A program made the position numbers and the translations under genes. 64,000 nt of DNA from Bradyrhizobium sp. CB1015. GTDB taxonomy: Bacteria > Pseudomonadota > Alphaproteobacteria > Rhizobiales > Xanthobacteraceae. The notes beneath the pieces were generated by a model that was given only the letters and a program-made list of their open reading frames with translations, had not been told where the DNA came from and searched no databases. The stretch's first letter is position 1, and each line of letters opens with the position of its first letter. The DNA is taken from positions 1,860,001 through 1,924,000 of the forward strand of contig NZ_CP104174.1 in NCBI RefSeq assembly GCF_025200925.1, written 5' to 3'. This document shows positions 10,855 to 23,393 of the stretch, in pieces.

Positions 10855-12360
10855 ATGTCTTTCGTCCTCGCCATCGACCAGGGCACCACCTCTTCGCGCG
10901 CGATCGTGTTTCGCGGCGACATTTCCATCGCTGCCAAGGCGCAACAGGAATTCCCGCAGCATTTTCCGGCCTCCGGCTGGGTCGAGCACGAGCCCGAGGA
11001 CATCTGGACCTCGACCGTGATGGTCTGCCGCGAGGCGATGGAGCACGCCGGCATCACCGCAAAGGACATCGCCGCGATCGGCATCACCAATCAGCGCGAG
11101 ACCACCGTGGTGTGGGACCGCGCCACCGGCCAGGCCGTGCACCGTGCCATCGTCTGGCAGGACCGCCGCACCGCCGACATCTGCGCCAAATTGAAAGCAG
11201 AAGGCCGCGAGGACGTGATCTCGCAGAAGACCGGCCTGATCATCGATCCCTATTTCTCTGGAACCAAAGTCGCCTGGATCCTCGACCACGTCCCTGGCGC
11301 CCGCGCCCGCGCCGCGCGCGGCGAACTGATGTTCGGCACCATCGATTGCTATCTGCTCTGGCGCCTCACCGGCGGCAAGGTGCACGCCACCGACGCCACC
11401 AATGCTTCGCGCACGCTGCTGTTCAACATCCACACCGGCGAGTGGGACGATGAACTCCTGGAGATCATCGGCGTGCCGCGCTCGATGCTGCCCGAGGTGA
11501 AGGATTCCTCCGCCCGCTTCGGCGAGAGCACGCCGGACCTGTTCGGCGGCCCCATCGTCATCGCCGGCATCGCCGGCGACCAGCAGGCCGCCACCATCGG
11601 CCAGGCCTGCTTCCGCCCGGGCATGATGAAGTCCACCTACGGCACCGGCTGCTTTGCCTTGCTCAACACCGGCACCACGCCCGTCGTCTCCAGGAACAAG
11701 CTGCTCACCACCGTCGCCTACCAGCTCGAGGGCAAGCGCACCTACGCGCTCGAAGGCTCGATCTTCGTCGCCGGCAGCGCCGTGCAATGGCTGCGCGACG
11801 GCCTCGGCATCATCAAGCACGCCGCCGAGACCGGACCTCTTGCCGATCAATCGGACTCGATGCAGAGCGTCTATCTGGTCCCCGCCTTCGTCGGCATGGG
11901 CGCGCCCTACTGGAATCCGCGCGTCCGCGGCGCGCTGTTCGGCCTCACCCGCAACACCGGTCCCGCCGAGCTCGCCCATGCCGCGCTGGAAAGCGTCTGC
12001 TACCAGACCTTCGATCTCTGGGCTGCGATGCGCGCGGACTGGCCGAGCTCGGAAACCGCCAGCGTCGTGCTCCGCGTCGACGGCGGCATGACCGCTTCCG
12101 ACTGGACCATGCAGCGCCTCGCCGATCTCCTGGATGCGCCGGTGGATCGTCCCGTGATCCAGGAAACCACGGCCCTTGGCGCGGCCTACCTCGCCGGCCT
12201 CCAGGCGGGCGTCTATCCCGAGCCGACAAAATTCGCCGACAATTGGCGCCTCGAGCACCGCTTCAAGCCGAACATGAGCCAGGCCACGCGCGAGCGGAAG
12301 CTCGCCGGCTGGGCCCGCGCGGTGAAGGGCGTGCTCGCGAGCGACGAAGGGGAGGGGTAG
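10855..12360 (+). CDS. glpK: Glycerol kinase
   Basis: 501-residue FGGY-family kinase that phosphorylates glycerol to sn-glycerol-3-phosphate with ATP in the cytoplasm. The N-terminal phosphate-binding motif is [31 protein letters not shown] and [12 protein letters not shown] follow, then [26 protein letters not shown], and the C-terminal [19 protein letters not shown] and [13 protein letters not shown]. Length matches the family (about 500). No glpF, glpD or glpR lies next to it, so it appears as a single-gene unit between palindromic repeats. The start fits the conserved N-terminus; the ribosome site is weak (CAAGGTAAG). Confidence 0.95.
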   Translation: MSFVLAIDQGTTSSRAIVFRGDISIAAKAQQEFPQHFPASGWVEHEPEDIWTSTVMVCREAMEHAGITAKDIAAIGITNQRETTVVWDRATGQAVHRAIVWQDRRTADICAKLKAEGREDVISQKTGLIIDPYFSGTKVAWILDHVPGARARAARGELMFGTIDCYLLWRLTGGKVHATDATNASRTLLFNIHTGEWDDELLEIIGVPRSMLPEVKDSSARFGESTPDLFGGPIVIAGIAGDQQAATIGQACFRPGMMKSTYGTGCFALLNTGTTPVVSRNKLLTTVAYQLEGKRTYALEGSIFVAGSAVQWLRDGLGIIKHAAETGPLADQSDSMQSVYLVPAFVGMGAPYWNPRVRGALFGLTRNTGPAELAHAALESVCYQTFDLWAAMRADWPSSETASVVLRVDGGMTASDWTMQRLADLLDAPVDRPVIQETTALGAAYLAGLQAGVYPEPTKFADNWRLEHRFKPNMSQATRERKLAGWARAVKGVLASDEGEG

Positions 12361-12369
12361 CGATATTTC

Positions 12370-12455
12370 GTAGCCCGGATGGAGCGCAGCGCAATCCGGG
12401 ACCGCTGTCGCTGGTGGCACAAATCCCGGATTGCGCTGCGCTCCATCCGGGCTAC
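12370..12455. repeat. REP-like palindrome (GTAGCCCGGATGGAGCGCAG family)
   Basis: GTAGCCCGGATGGAGCGCAG at 12370 is complemented by CTGCGCTCCATCCGGGCTAC ending at 12455, giving a near-perfect hairpin of about 34-base arms. A half copy is at 12648-12676. Directly follows glpK and could act as its 3' end. Confidence 0.88.
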
Positions 12456-12488
12456 ACGCTCGCCTCTAGACCGTCATTGCGAGGAGCC

Positions 12489-12635
12489 CTTTCCTTCGAT
12501 CATCCGGGGGCGGTCGCCTTCTATCAGCGCTCCGGCTTCCGCCCCTTCCGCCGCCAGATCGAAATCGACGACGACCCGCGCCTCGACGGGAGGGCGCCGC
12601 GCGATGCGGCGAAGCATGTGCCGATCATCGAATAG
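12489..12635 (+). pseudogene. GNAT acetyltransferase remnant (C-terminal fragment)
   Basis: The frame reading FDHPGAVAFYQRSGFRPFRR, then an acidic segment ending DAAKHVPIIE and TAG at 12633-12635, is the C-terminal third of a GNAT-type N-acetyltransferase (the HPGAVAFYQRSGF phrase is the acetyl-CoA-domain beta5-alpha4 signature). Nothing upstream encodes the rest: the sequence joins abruptly to a half palindrome (CGTCATTGCGAGGAGCC, 12472-12488). No start codon with an RBS is present. It is best read as a gene truncated by a repeat-associated deletion or insertion. Confidence 0.75.
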
Positions 12636-12647
12636 CACGGAAGAGCG

Positions 12648-12782
12648 TAGCCCGGATGGAGCGCAGCGTAATCCGAAGGGCGATTTCTCCGTCGCCGAGC
12701 ACTCCGCCGTCATCCTGAGGTGCGCGCTCTTGCGCGCCTCGAAGGATGGGCTGCGGGCGCCTGTGGCCCATCCTTCGAGGCT
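12648..12782. repeat. Half palindrome plus a CATCCTGAGG/CCTTCGAGG palindrome
   Basis: 12648-12676 repeats the left arm of the element at 12370. At 12709-12782 a second family begins GTCATCCTGAGG and contains CCTCGAAGGATGGGC matched by GCCCATCCTTCGAGG. The latter family recurs at 15073-15204. These repeats, the GNAT remnant and the 12370 element together fill 12361-12799. Confidence 0.8.
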
Positions 12783-12799
12783 CCCCTTGGCATTCCCGC

Positions 12800-13747
12800 T
12801 CAGCTATCGAAATTCACCGCATTGGTGTTGGCGCCGCAGACCAGAATCGCGACGCGCTCAGTGGGTGAAGGACGATAGCGGCCGGAGAGCACCGCGGCAA
12901 AGGCGGCTGCGCCGCCGGGCTCGGCCACGAGGCGCAAGTGCGACCACAGCGCGGCCTGGGCCTGCCGGATCGCATCGTCGCTGACCAGGACGACGCGCTC
13001 GACATGGGTGCGCGCGACCGGAAACATCAACTCGCCGACGCGCCGCGGCGCAAGGCTGTCGGCGGCGATGCCGCCGGCCGGCGCATCGACCGGCGCGCCC
13101 GCCTCGAACGCGGCGTGCAGGGTTGGCGATTGCTCCGGCTCGACCGCGACGATGCGGGTCCTGCCGGCGTACCACGCCGCAATGCCGCCAATCAGCCCGC
13201 CGCCGCCGACCGCCACCAGCAGCGTGTCGATGCCGGGCGCATCCTGCTCCAATTCCAGTCCGACGCTGCCCTGGCCGAGCAGCGTTTCGGCCTGATCGTA
13301 GGCATGTACGGACAGCGCACCGGTCTGCGCGACATGCGCCTCGCTGGCGGCGAGCGCATCGGCGTAGCGGTTGCCCGCGATCACGAGCTTTGCGCCGTAA
13401 GCCCTGATCCGCTCGGCCTTGGCCGGCGAGGTGATGTCGGGCACGAAGATCGTGGCGGGAATGCCGAGCCGCTGCGCCGCATAGGCCACGGCCGCGCCGT
13501 GATTGCCGCCGGAGGCGGCGACGACACCGGTCTGCGGCACCTGCCGCAGCAGCAGATTGGCGAAGGCGCCGCGTGCCTTGAACGATCCGGAATGCTGCAG
13601 CATCTCGAGCTTGAACGTGACCGGCGCTGCCGGTAGGCCGAAATCGGCGAGATCGGCCTGAACTAGCGGCGTGCGCCTGATATGGGGACGGATGACCGCG
13701 TCGGTCGCCGCAATTCGCTCCCGTGTGATGTCCATTGTCGCTGTCAT
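12800..13747 (-). CDS. PLP-dependent threonine/serine dehydratase-like protein
   Basis: 315-residue fold-type II PLP enzyme, likely a threonine or serine dehydratase (deaminates to the 2-oxoacid). The PLP lysine is Lys57 in HSGSFKARGAF, the substrate loop ASGGNHGAAVAYAA follows, and GGGGLIGGIAAW binds the cofactor phosphate. There is no C-terminal ACT domain, so it resembles the catabolic/short class rather than biosynthetic IlvA. I chose ATG 13747 (MTATMDITRER) with GGACGG upstream; an alternative start at 13786 would lie within the shared promoter region. It is divergent from an ArsR-type regulator 63 bases away, which may control it. Related ligand classes (hydroxyaspartate, diaminopropionate) cannot be excluded. 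Confidence 0.85.
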   Translation of the reverse strand: MTATMDITRERIAATDAVIRPHIRRTPLVQADLADFGLPAAPVTFKLEMLQHSGSFKARGAFANLLLRQVPQTGVVAASGGNHGAAVAYAAQRLGIPATIFVPDITSPAKAERIRAYGAKLVIAGNRYADALAASEAHVAQTGALSVHAYDQAETLLGQGSVGLELEQDAPGIDTLLVAVGGGGLIGGIAAWYAGRTRIVAVEPEQSPTLHAAFEAGAPVDAPAGGIAADSLAPRRVGELMFPVARTHVERVVLVSDDAIRQAQAALWSHLRLVAEPGGAAAFAAVLSGRYRPSPTERVAILVCGANTNAVNFDS

Positions 13748-13792
13748 GATACCGTCCAGGATAGCCCAAGGGAGCGTTGACATCAATTAGGT

Positions 13793-13812
13793 AATTAGCA
13801 AAATGGCTAAAT
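13793..13812. promoter_or_regulatory. Imperfect inverted repeat in the dehydratase/ArsR divergent region
   Basis: ATTAGC-aaaat-GGCTAAAT forms an AT-rich inverted repeat abutting the ATG of the regulator gene, in an otherwise GC-rich region. TTGACA at 13778-13783 could be a -35 element. It is a plausible ArsR-type autoregulatory operator; this is inference. Confidence 0.4.
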
Positions 13813-14113
13813 GAAATTTGCCGTCGCCTTGCGCGCGCTCGCCAACGAACGCCGCCTGCAGATCCTGGAATGGCTGCGGGATCCGCGGCGGCATTTTCGC
13901 GAGCAGGAAGACGGCGACCTGGTCGAGGACGGCGTCTGCGGATTGCTGATCGCCGAAAAGCTCGGCGTCAGTGCCCCGACATTGAGCGAGCACATGCGGG
14001 TGCTGACATCAGCCAAGCTGGTGCGCGCCAAGCGGATCAAGCAATGGACGATGTACAAGCGCAACGAGACCGCCATCGCCGCCATCAAGCGCGCGATCCA
14101 GGACGGCTTTTGA
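13811..14113 (+). CDS. ArsR/SmtB-family winged-helix regulator
   Basis: 100-residue protein with an ArsR-type HTH. Residues 1-20 (MKFAVALRALANERRLQILEW) form helix 1-2. IAEKLGVSAPTLSEHMRVLTSAKLVRAKRIKQWTMYKRNE is the recognition helix and wing. There is an acidic insertion (FREQEDGDLVEDGVCGLL) between helices with one cysteine; no ArsR metal motif (CxCxxC) is present, so it may sense something other than a metal. No Shine-Dalgarno is visible and the ATG follows the putative operator directly, so the message may be nearly leaderless. Probably regulates itself and the divergent PLP enzyme. Confidence 0.82.
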   Translation: MKFAVALRALANERRLQILEWLRDPRRHFREQEDGDLVEDGVCGLLIAEKLGVSAPTLSEHMRVLTSAKLVRAKRIKQWTMYKRNETAIAAIKRAIQDGF

Positions 14114-14247
14114 GCGCAAGGCCGCCCGCGGGTCTCGTTGCAGCCGGCGCAATGCTCCCTTTCCGAGATTTTCGTTGCGCCGGCCCGAGCCGGTCGTGGA
14201 GACTGATCGGCCCTGCCTTGTTCAACGACTGAAGAAGAGCGAGAACC

Positions 14248-14877
14248 ATGTTCCTGATCGGCCAATATGATTCCCCCTTCGTCCGCCGCGTCGCGATTGC
14301 GCTGCGGCTTTACGGGCTCGCCTTCGAGCACAGACCGTGGTCGACCTTCGGCGATGCCGACAAGATCGCGCCGTACAATCCGCTCCGCCGCGTGCCGACC
14401 CTGGTGCTCGACGACGGCGAGGCGCTGATCGAGAGCATGATCATCCTCGACTATCTCGACGACCTCGTCGGGCCCGAGAAGGCCATGCTGCCGCGCGGCG
14501 GCACCGAGCGGCGCAAGCATTTGCGCATCTGCGCGCTCGCCTCCGGCCTCGGCGACAAGGCGGTCAGCCTGCTCTACGAGCGCGTGCTGCGGAAGGAGCA
14601 ACTCGCGCTGTGGGTCGAGCGTTGCCAGGCGCAGATCGCGGACGTGCTAGAGGTGCTCGAGGCCGAGCGCGCCAAGGTGACGACGCCGTACTGGCTGGGG
14701 ACGCGCATCGGCCACGCCGACGTCGCCGTCGCTTGCGTCATGCGCTTCACCCGCGAAGCGCATCCCGACCTGTTCGATGCCTCGCGCTATCCAGCGCTCG
14801 CGGCCCATAGCGAGCGCTGCGAGGCGCTGGCCCCGTTCCAGGAGATCGTGCAGCCGCTGGCCCCGCCGAAGGGGTGA
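14248..14877 (+). CDS. Glutathione S-transferase family protein
   Basis: 209 residues. The thioredoxin-like N-terminal domain starts MFLIGQYDSPFVRRVAIALRLYG, with Ser9 in the place of the catalytic residue. RRVPTLVLDDGEALIESMIILDYLDD contains the cis-Pro and the glutathione-binding E-S pair. The alpha-helical C-terminal domain has WLGTRIGHADVAVACVMRF. It probably conjugates or reduces electrophilic compounds with glutathione. It follows the ArsR gene by 134 bases in the same direction; whether they share a transcript is unclear. Preceded by AAGAGCGAGA as a possible ribosome site. Confidence 0.88.
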   Translation: MFLIGQYDSPFVRRVAIALRLYGLAFEHRPWSTFGDADKIAPYNPLRRVPTLVLDDGEALIESMIILDYLDDLVGPEKAMLPRGGTERRKHLRICALASGLGDKAVSLLYERVLRKEQLALWVERCQAQIADVLEVLEAERAKVTTPYWLGTRIGHADVAVACVMRFTREAHPDLFDASRYPALAAHSERCEALAPFQEIVQPLAPPKG

Positions 14878-14883
14878 GATCCC

Positions 14884-15266
14884 TTACCCTCCCCTGGAGG
14901 GGGAGGGTCGATCGCGCAAAGCGCGAGCGGGGTGGGGTGATCTATCCACACGGGCAGTGTTGGACGTGGAGAGACCGTCACCCCACCTCAGTTCGCATTC
15001 AGCTTCGCTGCATGCGAACCGATCCTCCCCCTCCAGACAGGGCTATCGCATTTGAGAGCTTTTCCCGGCGGCCATCCTTCGAGACGCCCGCTTTGGGCGG
15101 GCTCCTCAGGATGAGGGCGGAGTGTGCGGCAGCAGTTTCAACGAGCACTGACGCTGATTAGCCTCATCCTGAGGAGGCGCGTCAGCGCCGTCTCGAAGGA
15201 CGAGGCGTGCGCGCAGGCCGACGTCACAAGTCATATGCGATAGCCCTGCCCTGGAGGGGGAGGATG
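14884..15266. repeat. Nested palindromic mosaic between GST gene and metH
   Basis: The 589-base gap after the GST gene is mostly repeats. 14884-15036 is a variant of the 10576 element. Its right arm runs straight into CAGGGCTATCGCA (15038-15050), complemented by TGCGATAGCCCTG (15236-15248), and the outer GATCCTCCCCCTCCAG is complemented again at 15250-15266. Enclosed is a CATCCTTCGAGACG / CGTCTCGAAGGACGAGG palindrome (15073-15204). So one element sits inside another, with a duplicated arm. No gene is visible here. Confidence 0.82.
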
Positions 15267-15409
15267 GGCACCGTGCATGTGGGAGGGTTACAGGATACAT
15301 CCGCCGCCTTTGCGTCACCGCGCGTGACAGCCCGATGATGCAATAATACCCCTGTTTTGCCCGACGCCGCAACGGGATTTCGGCAAGACCGAAAATCCTC
15401 AAGCCTTTC

Positions 15410-15441
15410 AACCCCATCGCTACTGTGCATGGGGTTGTTTT
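15410..15441 (+). terminator. Hairpin CAACCCCAT/ATGGGGTTG followed by TTTTC
   Basis: A 9-bp perfect stem (15410-15418 with 15429-15437) with an 11-base loop is followed by TTTTCTCAACTTTT on the plus strand. It would stop rightward transcription coming from the GST side before it enters antisense to metH. On the minus strand no T-run follows, so it is a poorer terminator for metH. Confidence 0.5.
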
Positions 15442-15466
15442 CTCAACTTTTATTTGGCAGGCGCGC

Positions 15467-19309
<3,843 letters not shown>

Positions 19310-19315
19310 TTTCTC

Positions 19316-20236
19316 TTAAGCCGCCTTCTGCGCGCTCTTGGCGCGAATGCCGAGCAAATGGCTGATCGCGAAGACGAGATCGGCGCGGTTCATGGTGTAG
19401 AAATGGAAGGTGTCGACGCCGTGCTTGGCGAGCTTCTGCACCTGGCCGGCGGCGACGGTCGCGGCCACCAGCTTGCGCGTTTCGGCATCGTCATCGAGGC
19501 CCTCGAATTTCGCGGCGAGCCAGTCGGGCACCGTGGTGCCGTTCCGGGTGACGAAATTGCGCGCCTGCTTGAAATTGTGCATGGGCATGATGCCCGGCAC
19601 GATCGGGATGTCGATGCCGCGCGCACGCACGCGGTCGAGATAGCGGAAGTAGAGGTCGTTGTCGAAGAACACCTGCGTGATCGCGCGCGTCGCACCGGCA
19701 TCGACCTTGGCCTTGAGCGTGTCGATATCGGCATCGAAGTCGCGCGATTCGGGGTGCTTCTCGGGATAGGCCGAGACCGAGACCTCGATATCGCCGTGCC
19801 GCTTCTTGATCCCAGCGACGAGCCCGGCCGAGCTCTGATACCCCTCGGGATGGCTCGAATAGGGCGTGCCGATGCCGCCGACGGGATCGCCGCGCAAGGC
19901 CACGATGTGGCGGACGCCGACCTCGTGATAGCGGTCGACGATCTCGTCGATCTCGCCGCGCGAAGCACCGACGCAGGTCAGATGCGCCGCCGGCAGCAGC
20001 GCGGTTTCCTGCAGGATGCGGGCAATGGTCGAATGGGTACGCTCACGCGTCGAGCCGCCGGCGCCATAGGTCACCGAGACGAATTTCGGCTCGAGCGGGG
20101 CGAGCCGGTTGATGGTCTCCCAGAGATTGCGCTCCATCTCTTCCGTCTTGGGCGGAAAGAACTCGAAGGAGATCGCAGGCCGCTTCAGGTGCCCGTCTTG
20201 CCGGTCGGCTGTCGCAGGCGTCGTCAGGTCAGTCAT
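19316..20236 (-). CDS. metF: 5,10-methylenetetrahydrofolate reductase
   Basis: 306-residue FAD-dependent TIM-barrel enzyme that reduces methylene-THF to 5-methyl-THF, the methyl donor of MetH. Motifs: ISFEFFPPKTEEMERNLWETINRL, FVSVTYGAGGSTRERTHSTI, HLTCVGASRGEIDEIVDRY, GVRHIVALRGDPVGG, and the C-terminal GVDTFHFYTMNRADLVFAI. I chose ATG 20236 because GGAG lies 11 bases upstream; the in-frame GTG at 20248 leaves no space for a ribosome site. The stop is six bases from metH. Known MetF length is about 300. Confidence 0.96.
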   Translation of the reverse strand: MTDLTTPATADRQDGHLKRPAISFEFFPPKTEEMERNLWETINRLAPLEPKFVSVTYGAGGSTRERTHSTIARILQETALLPAAHLTCVGASRGEIDEIVDRYHEVGVRHIVALRGDPVGGIGTPYSSHPEGYQSSAGLVAGIKKRHGDIEVSVSAYPEKHPESRDFDADIDTLKAKVDAGATRAITQVFFDNDLYFRYLDRVRARGIDIPIVPGIMPMHNFKQARNFVTRNGTTVPDWLAAKFEGLDDDAETRKLVAATVAAGQVQKLAKHGVDTFHFYTMNRADLVFAISHLLGIRAKSAQKAA

Positions 20237-20609
20237 GGCGCCACTCACTCCAATGTCGGGCCGGCGATCGGGTCTAGCTTCGGGGACCTAAAATACGGCA
20301 AAGGCCCCTTGGTCGACAGCCCATCATTGGTGGGAAGTTGCCCATTTAGATGCAGACTGGCACATTATTCTCTTGAATCACGCGTCTGGTGGGAACGTTG
20401 TTTGTTTGACGTAAAATACTGAATCTAAAAGATTATGTTCCATGAACTACCTCTCGTTGGCCAAGTATCGTGGTGGGCAAGACGAAGTCGTCTACAAACA
20501 AGCGGCAGTTGGCCCAACTTGAGCCGCTGGCGTGCCCGCCCGCTGTACACGTCAGGCCTGCGCAGCCTGCCCATTGCCGCCACGACGGCCTCCATTACGT
20601 TATGCCGCC
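20237..20609. promoter_or_regulatory. Divergent regulatory region upstream of metF with TGGTGGGAA repeats
   Basis: This 373-base gap is not a palindromic element of the dispersed families. It holds TGGTGGGAAGTTG at 20328-20340, TGGTGGGAACGTTG at 20387-20400 and a weaker TGGTGGGCAAGACG at 20471-20484, all in the same orientation, and a palindrome AGCGGC-AGTTGG/CCAACTT-GCCGCT at 20501-20528. A/T-rich stretches (20405-20450) suggest promoters. I find no B12 box and no SAM-II-like conserved core. No gene is visible. Confidence 0.4.
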
Positions 20610-21629
20610 ATGATCCCGCTCTCCGTCCTCGACCTCTCCGTCGTCACAACAGGCACCAAGCCCGCCGCGGCGCTGCGCAACAGCATCGATTTGGCGCGTC
20701 ACGTCGATGGCCTCGGCTATGTCCGCTACTGGCTCGCCGAGCATCACAACCTCGCCTCTGTCGCGAGCCCCGCGCCCGATGTCATGATCGGGCAGATCGC
20801 GGCGGTGACGAAGCACCTCCGCGTCGGCTCCGGCGGCGTGATGCTGCCCAACCACGCGCCGCTGGTCGTCGCCGAGCGTTTCAAGATGCTGGAGGCGCTG
20901 TTTCCCGGCCGGATCGATCTCGGTCTCGGTCGCGCGCCGGGCACCGATGGCGCCACGGCCTATGCGCTGCGAAGCCGGCTCGACCGCCGCGAGGGCGACG
21001 ATTTTCTGGAGCGGCTGCACGAGCTGATCCTGTGGGAGACCCGGGAATTCCCCGCAGGGCATCCCTACAACAACGTCGTCGCGATGCCCGACGACACCAG
21101 GCTGCCGCCGATCTGGCTGCTTGGCTCCAGTGATTATTCGTCGGAATTGGCCGCCCAGGTCGGCATGGGCTTCGCCTTCGCCCATCATTTCGCGTCCCAC
21201 GACGCGATCGATGCGATGGTGCACTACCGCAATCGTTTTCAGCCCTCGGCCTGGCGTGCGAGCCCGCATGCCATTCTCGCGGTCGCCGTTATCGCCGCCG
21301 ATACCGACGAGGAAGCCGAAAGGCTTGCCTCGTCCTTTGACCTCAATCGCCTTCGCCGCGACCGCGGCCAATATCTGCCGCTGCCGAGCGTCGAGGAGGC
21401 GATGGCCTATCCATATACGGATGCCGAGCGCACCTCGATCCTGCGCAACCGCTCGCGCCTGTTCGTCGGCAGCCCCGCGACGGTGCAGAAGAAGCTGCAG
21501 CCCTTGATCTACGCGAGCAAGCCGGACGAGCTGATGGTGATCACGGCGGTGTATGACCACGAGGCGCGAAAGAAGTCGTATTCGCTGCTGGCGGAGGCGT
21601 TCGGGCTGGCGAAAAGAGAAAGCGTGTAG
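20610..21629 (+). CDS. Luciferase-like flavin monooxygenase (LLM class)
   Basis: 339-residue TIM-barrel oxidoreductase of the bacterial luciferase family, subgroup typified by [84 protein letters not shown] is the flavin-phosphate-binding part of the family, and SAATVQKKL-like [15 protein letters not shown] the C-terminal helix. It probably uses FMNH2 or F420-type flavin chemistry on an unknown substrate. ATG 20610 was taken because homologous proteins start at this strand; the frame is open further upstream to 20532 without conserved sequence. It is divergent from metF and appears to be a single-gene unit. Confidence 0.85.
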   Translation: MIPLSVLDLSVVTTGTKPAAALRNSIDLARHVDGLGYVRYWLAEHHNLASVASPAPDVMIGQIAAVTKHLRVGSGGVMLPNHAPLVVAERFKMLEALFPGRIDLGLGRAPGTDGATAYALRSRLDRREGDDFLERLHELILWETREFPAGHPYNNVVAMPDDTRLPPIWLLGSSDYSSELAAQVGMGFAFAHHFASHDAIDAMVHYRNRFQPSAWRASPHAILAVAVIAADTDEEAERLASSFDLNRLRRDRGQYLPLPSVEEAMAYPYTDAERTSILRNRSRLFVGSPATVQKKLQPLIYASKPDELMVITAVYDHEARKKSYSLLAEAFGLAKRESV

Positions 21630-21638
21630 ACCGCTCTC

Positions 21639-21754
21639 GTGCCCCGGACGCAGCGCAGCGCTTCTTCAGCGGTGCGCTGCAGAGCCGGGGCCCATCTCGC
21701 GACTGGGTATCCTGTCCCTGGGTCCCGGCTCGCGCTTCGCGCGTCCGGGACACG
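21639..21754. repeat. Palindromic repeat (GTGCCCCGGACGC family) between convergent genes
   Basis: CGTGCCCCGGACGC (21639-21652) is matched by GCGTCCGGGACACG (21741-21754); internal pairs AGAGCCGGGGCCC / GGGTCCCGGCTC are visible. It occupies the gap between the monooxygenase and pheA, where it could act as a bidirectional 3' structure. Confidence 0.82.
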
Positions 21755-21757
21755 CCA

Positions 21758-22615
21758 CTAATCCTGCGCCTCGCTGAATGTCGCGCGGAACGGATGGCCC
21801 GGATAGACGCCGACGATGCGGAATTCGCGCGAGAAGAATTTCAGCTCCTCGATGGCGAAGGCGAGGCCCTTGTCATCGGGGTGGCCGTCGACGTCGGCAT
21901 AGAACTGCGTGGCGAAGAAATTGCCGTCGACCATGTAGCTCTCGAGCTTGGTCATGTTGACGCCGTTGGTGGCGAAGCCGCCGAGCGCCTTGTAGAGCGC
22001 GGCCGGCAAATTGCGCACGCGGAAAACAAAGGTCGTGACGAGCGGCCCGGTGCCTTGGGGCGCCCATTTCGGCTCGCGCGCCAGCACCACGAAGCGCGTG
22101 GTGTTGTGGGCCTCGTCCTCGATGTCCTCGGCGAGGATGTCGAGACCGTAGATCTTTGCGGCCAGGCGCGAGGCGATCGCGGCCACCGTCTTGTCCTTGC
22201 GCTCCGAGATGTCGCGGGCGCTGCCGGCGGTGTCGGCGTGCACGATCGGCTTGATGCCGAGCTTGCGGATGATGCGCCGGCACTGGCCGAGCGCGTGCAC
22301 GTGGCTCTCGACGCTCTTGATGTCTTCGAGCTTGGTCCCCCTCACCGCCATCAGCTGATGCCGCACCGGCAGAAACCATTCGCCGACGATGAAGAGGCCC
22401 GACGCCGGCAGGAGGTGATGGATGTCGGCGACGCGGCCGGCGACCGAATTCTCGATCGGGATCATGCCGAGATCGGCTTCGCCCGACGAGATCGCCGACA
22501 GCGCGTCTTCAAAAGTGGCGCAGGGCATCGGCTCGGCGTCGGGATAGGCCTCGACGATGGCGATGTGGGAATTGGCTCCGGGTTCGCCCTGGAATGCGAT
22601 CTTCATCTTGCTCAT
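21758..22615 (-). CDS. pheA: Prephenate dehydratase
   Basis: 285-residue monofunctional prephenate dehydratase (prephenate to phenylpyruvate, phenylalanine biosynthesis). The periplasmic-binding-like catalytic domain has IAFQGEPGANSHIA and GMIPIENSVAGRVADIHHLL. The catalytic TTRF motif is in EAHNTTRFVVLAREP. The ACT regulatory domain (about 190-270) has LPAALYKALGGFATNGVNMTKLESYM; the ESRP phenylalanine-binding motif of enteric enzymes is ESYM here. There is no chorismate mutase domain. It lies 37 bases downstream of kdsB in the same direction. ATG 22615 follows GGAGCACTTCAAGAC. Confidence 0.95.
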   Translation of the reverse strand: MSKMKIAFQGEPGANSHIAIVEAYPDAEPMPCATFEDALSAISSGEADLGMIPIENSVAGRVADIHHLLPASGLFIVGEWFLPVRHQLMAVRGTKLEDIKSVESHVHALGQCRRIIRKLGIKPIVHADTAGSARDISERKDKTVAAIASRLAAKIYGLDILAEDIEDEAHNTTRFVVLAREPKWAPQGTGPLVTTFVFRVRNLPAALYKALGGFATNGVNMTKLESYMVDGNFFATQFYADVDGHPDDKGLAFAIEELKFFSREFRIVGVYPGHPFRATFSEAQD

Positions 22616-22652
22616 GTCTTGAAGTGCTCCTGGTCGGCCTTGTAGCAGCGGC

Positions 22653-23393
22653 TCAGGATTTGGAAAGGATGCTGCGCGCGGTTTCGAGATCGGGCGGCGT
22701 GTCGACGCCGCGGGGCACGCTGTCGACGATCATGATGTCGATCCGCATGCCGGCCTCCACCGCCCGGAGCTGTTCCAGGCTCTCCTGACGTTCCAGGGGA
22801 GACGGCGGCAGCGATACGAACCGCTCCAGCGCCGCGCGGCGATAGGCATAGAGGCCGATGTGGTGGTATCGCGGTCCGTTGCCGTAGGGAGCTGTGGCGC
22901 GGGTGAAATAAAGTGCCCGCAACCGCTTCGGCCCGATCGGCGAACCGATGGCCTTCACGACGCTCGGCGCGAGGTCCTCCTCCTCGGTGTGGATCTGCGA
23001 GGCCAATGTTACGATGTCGACGGCGGGATCGTCGAAGGGCGGCAGCACCTCGCGGATGGTCTGCGGCGTGATGGTCGGGAAATCGCCCTGGAGATTGATC
23101 ACGATCTCGGCCCTGCCTTCAGGGTCCAGCTTCCGCATGGCCTCGTGGATGCGGTCCGAGCCGGAGGGGTGGTCGGCGCGGGTCATCACCGCCTCGCCGC
23201 CATGGGCGGTCACGACCGAGGCGATTTCGTCGGTGTCGGTCGCGACCGCAACCCGGCCGATTGCAGCGGCCTCGGCACGGCGCAGCACATGCACGATCAT
23301 CGGCAGGCCGGCGATATCGGCGAGCGGCTTGCCGGGCAGGCGGGTGGCCGCCATGCGGGCCGGGATCAGCACCAGGATGCGGGGGTCGATCAT
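22653..23393 (-). CDS. kdsB: 3-deoxy-manno-octulosonate cytidylyltransferase (CMP-KDO synthetase)
   Basis: 246 residues; activates KDO with CTP for lipopolysaccharide inner-core synthesis. The nucleotide-binding N-terminus [22 protein letters not shown], the [19 protein letters not shown] segment and [11 protein letters not shown] are characteristic (the usual form of the last is NVQGDEPLI). [36 protein letters not shown] is the conserved C-terminal motif. The frame is open upstream to 23543, but ATG 23393 gives family length and places the first strand directly after Met. Upstream partner of pheA in a two-gene unit; divergent from cycM. Confidence 0.94.
   Translation of the reverse strand: MIDPRILVLIPARMAATRLPGKPLADIAGLPMIVHVLRRAEAAAIGRVAVATDTDEIASVVTAHGGEAVMTRADHPSGSDRIHEAMRKLDPEGRAEIVINLQGDFPTITPQTIREVLPPFDDPAVDIVTLASQIHTEEEDLAPSVVKAIGSPIGPKRLRALYFTRATAPYGNGPRYHHIGLYAYRRAALERFVSLPPSPLERQESLEQLRAVEAGMRIDIMIVDSVPRGVDTPPDLETARSILSKS

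Noticed and set aside
10077..15266. Insertion sequence or prophage in the repeat-rich accessory stretch
   Set aside because: No transposase, integrase or phage gene is readable; only palindromic repeats, a DUF559 gene and a gene remnant.
20237..20434. Possible cobalamin, SAM-II or SAH riboswitch upstream of metF-metH
   Set aside because: I find no B12 box and no recognisable SAM-II or SAH riboswitch core; kept only as an unexplained regulatory region.
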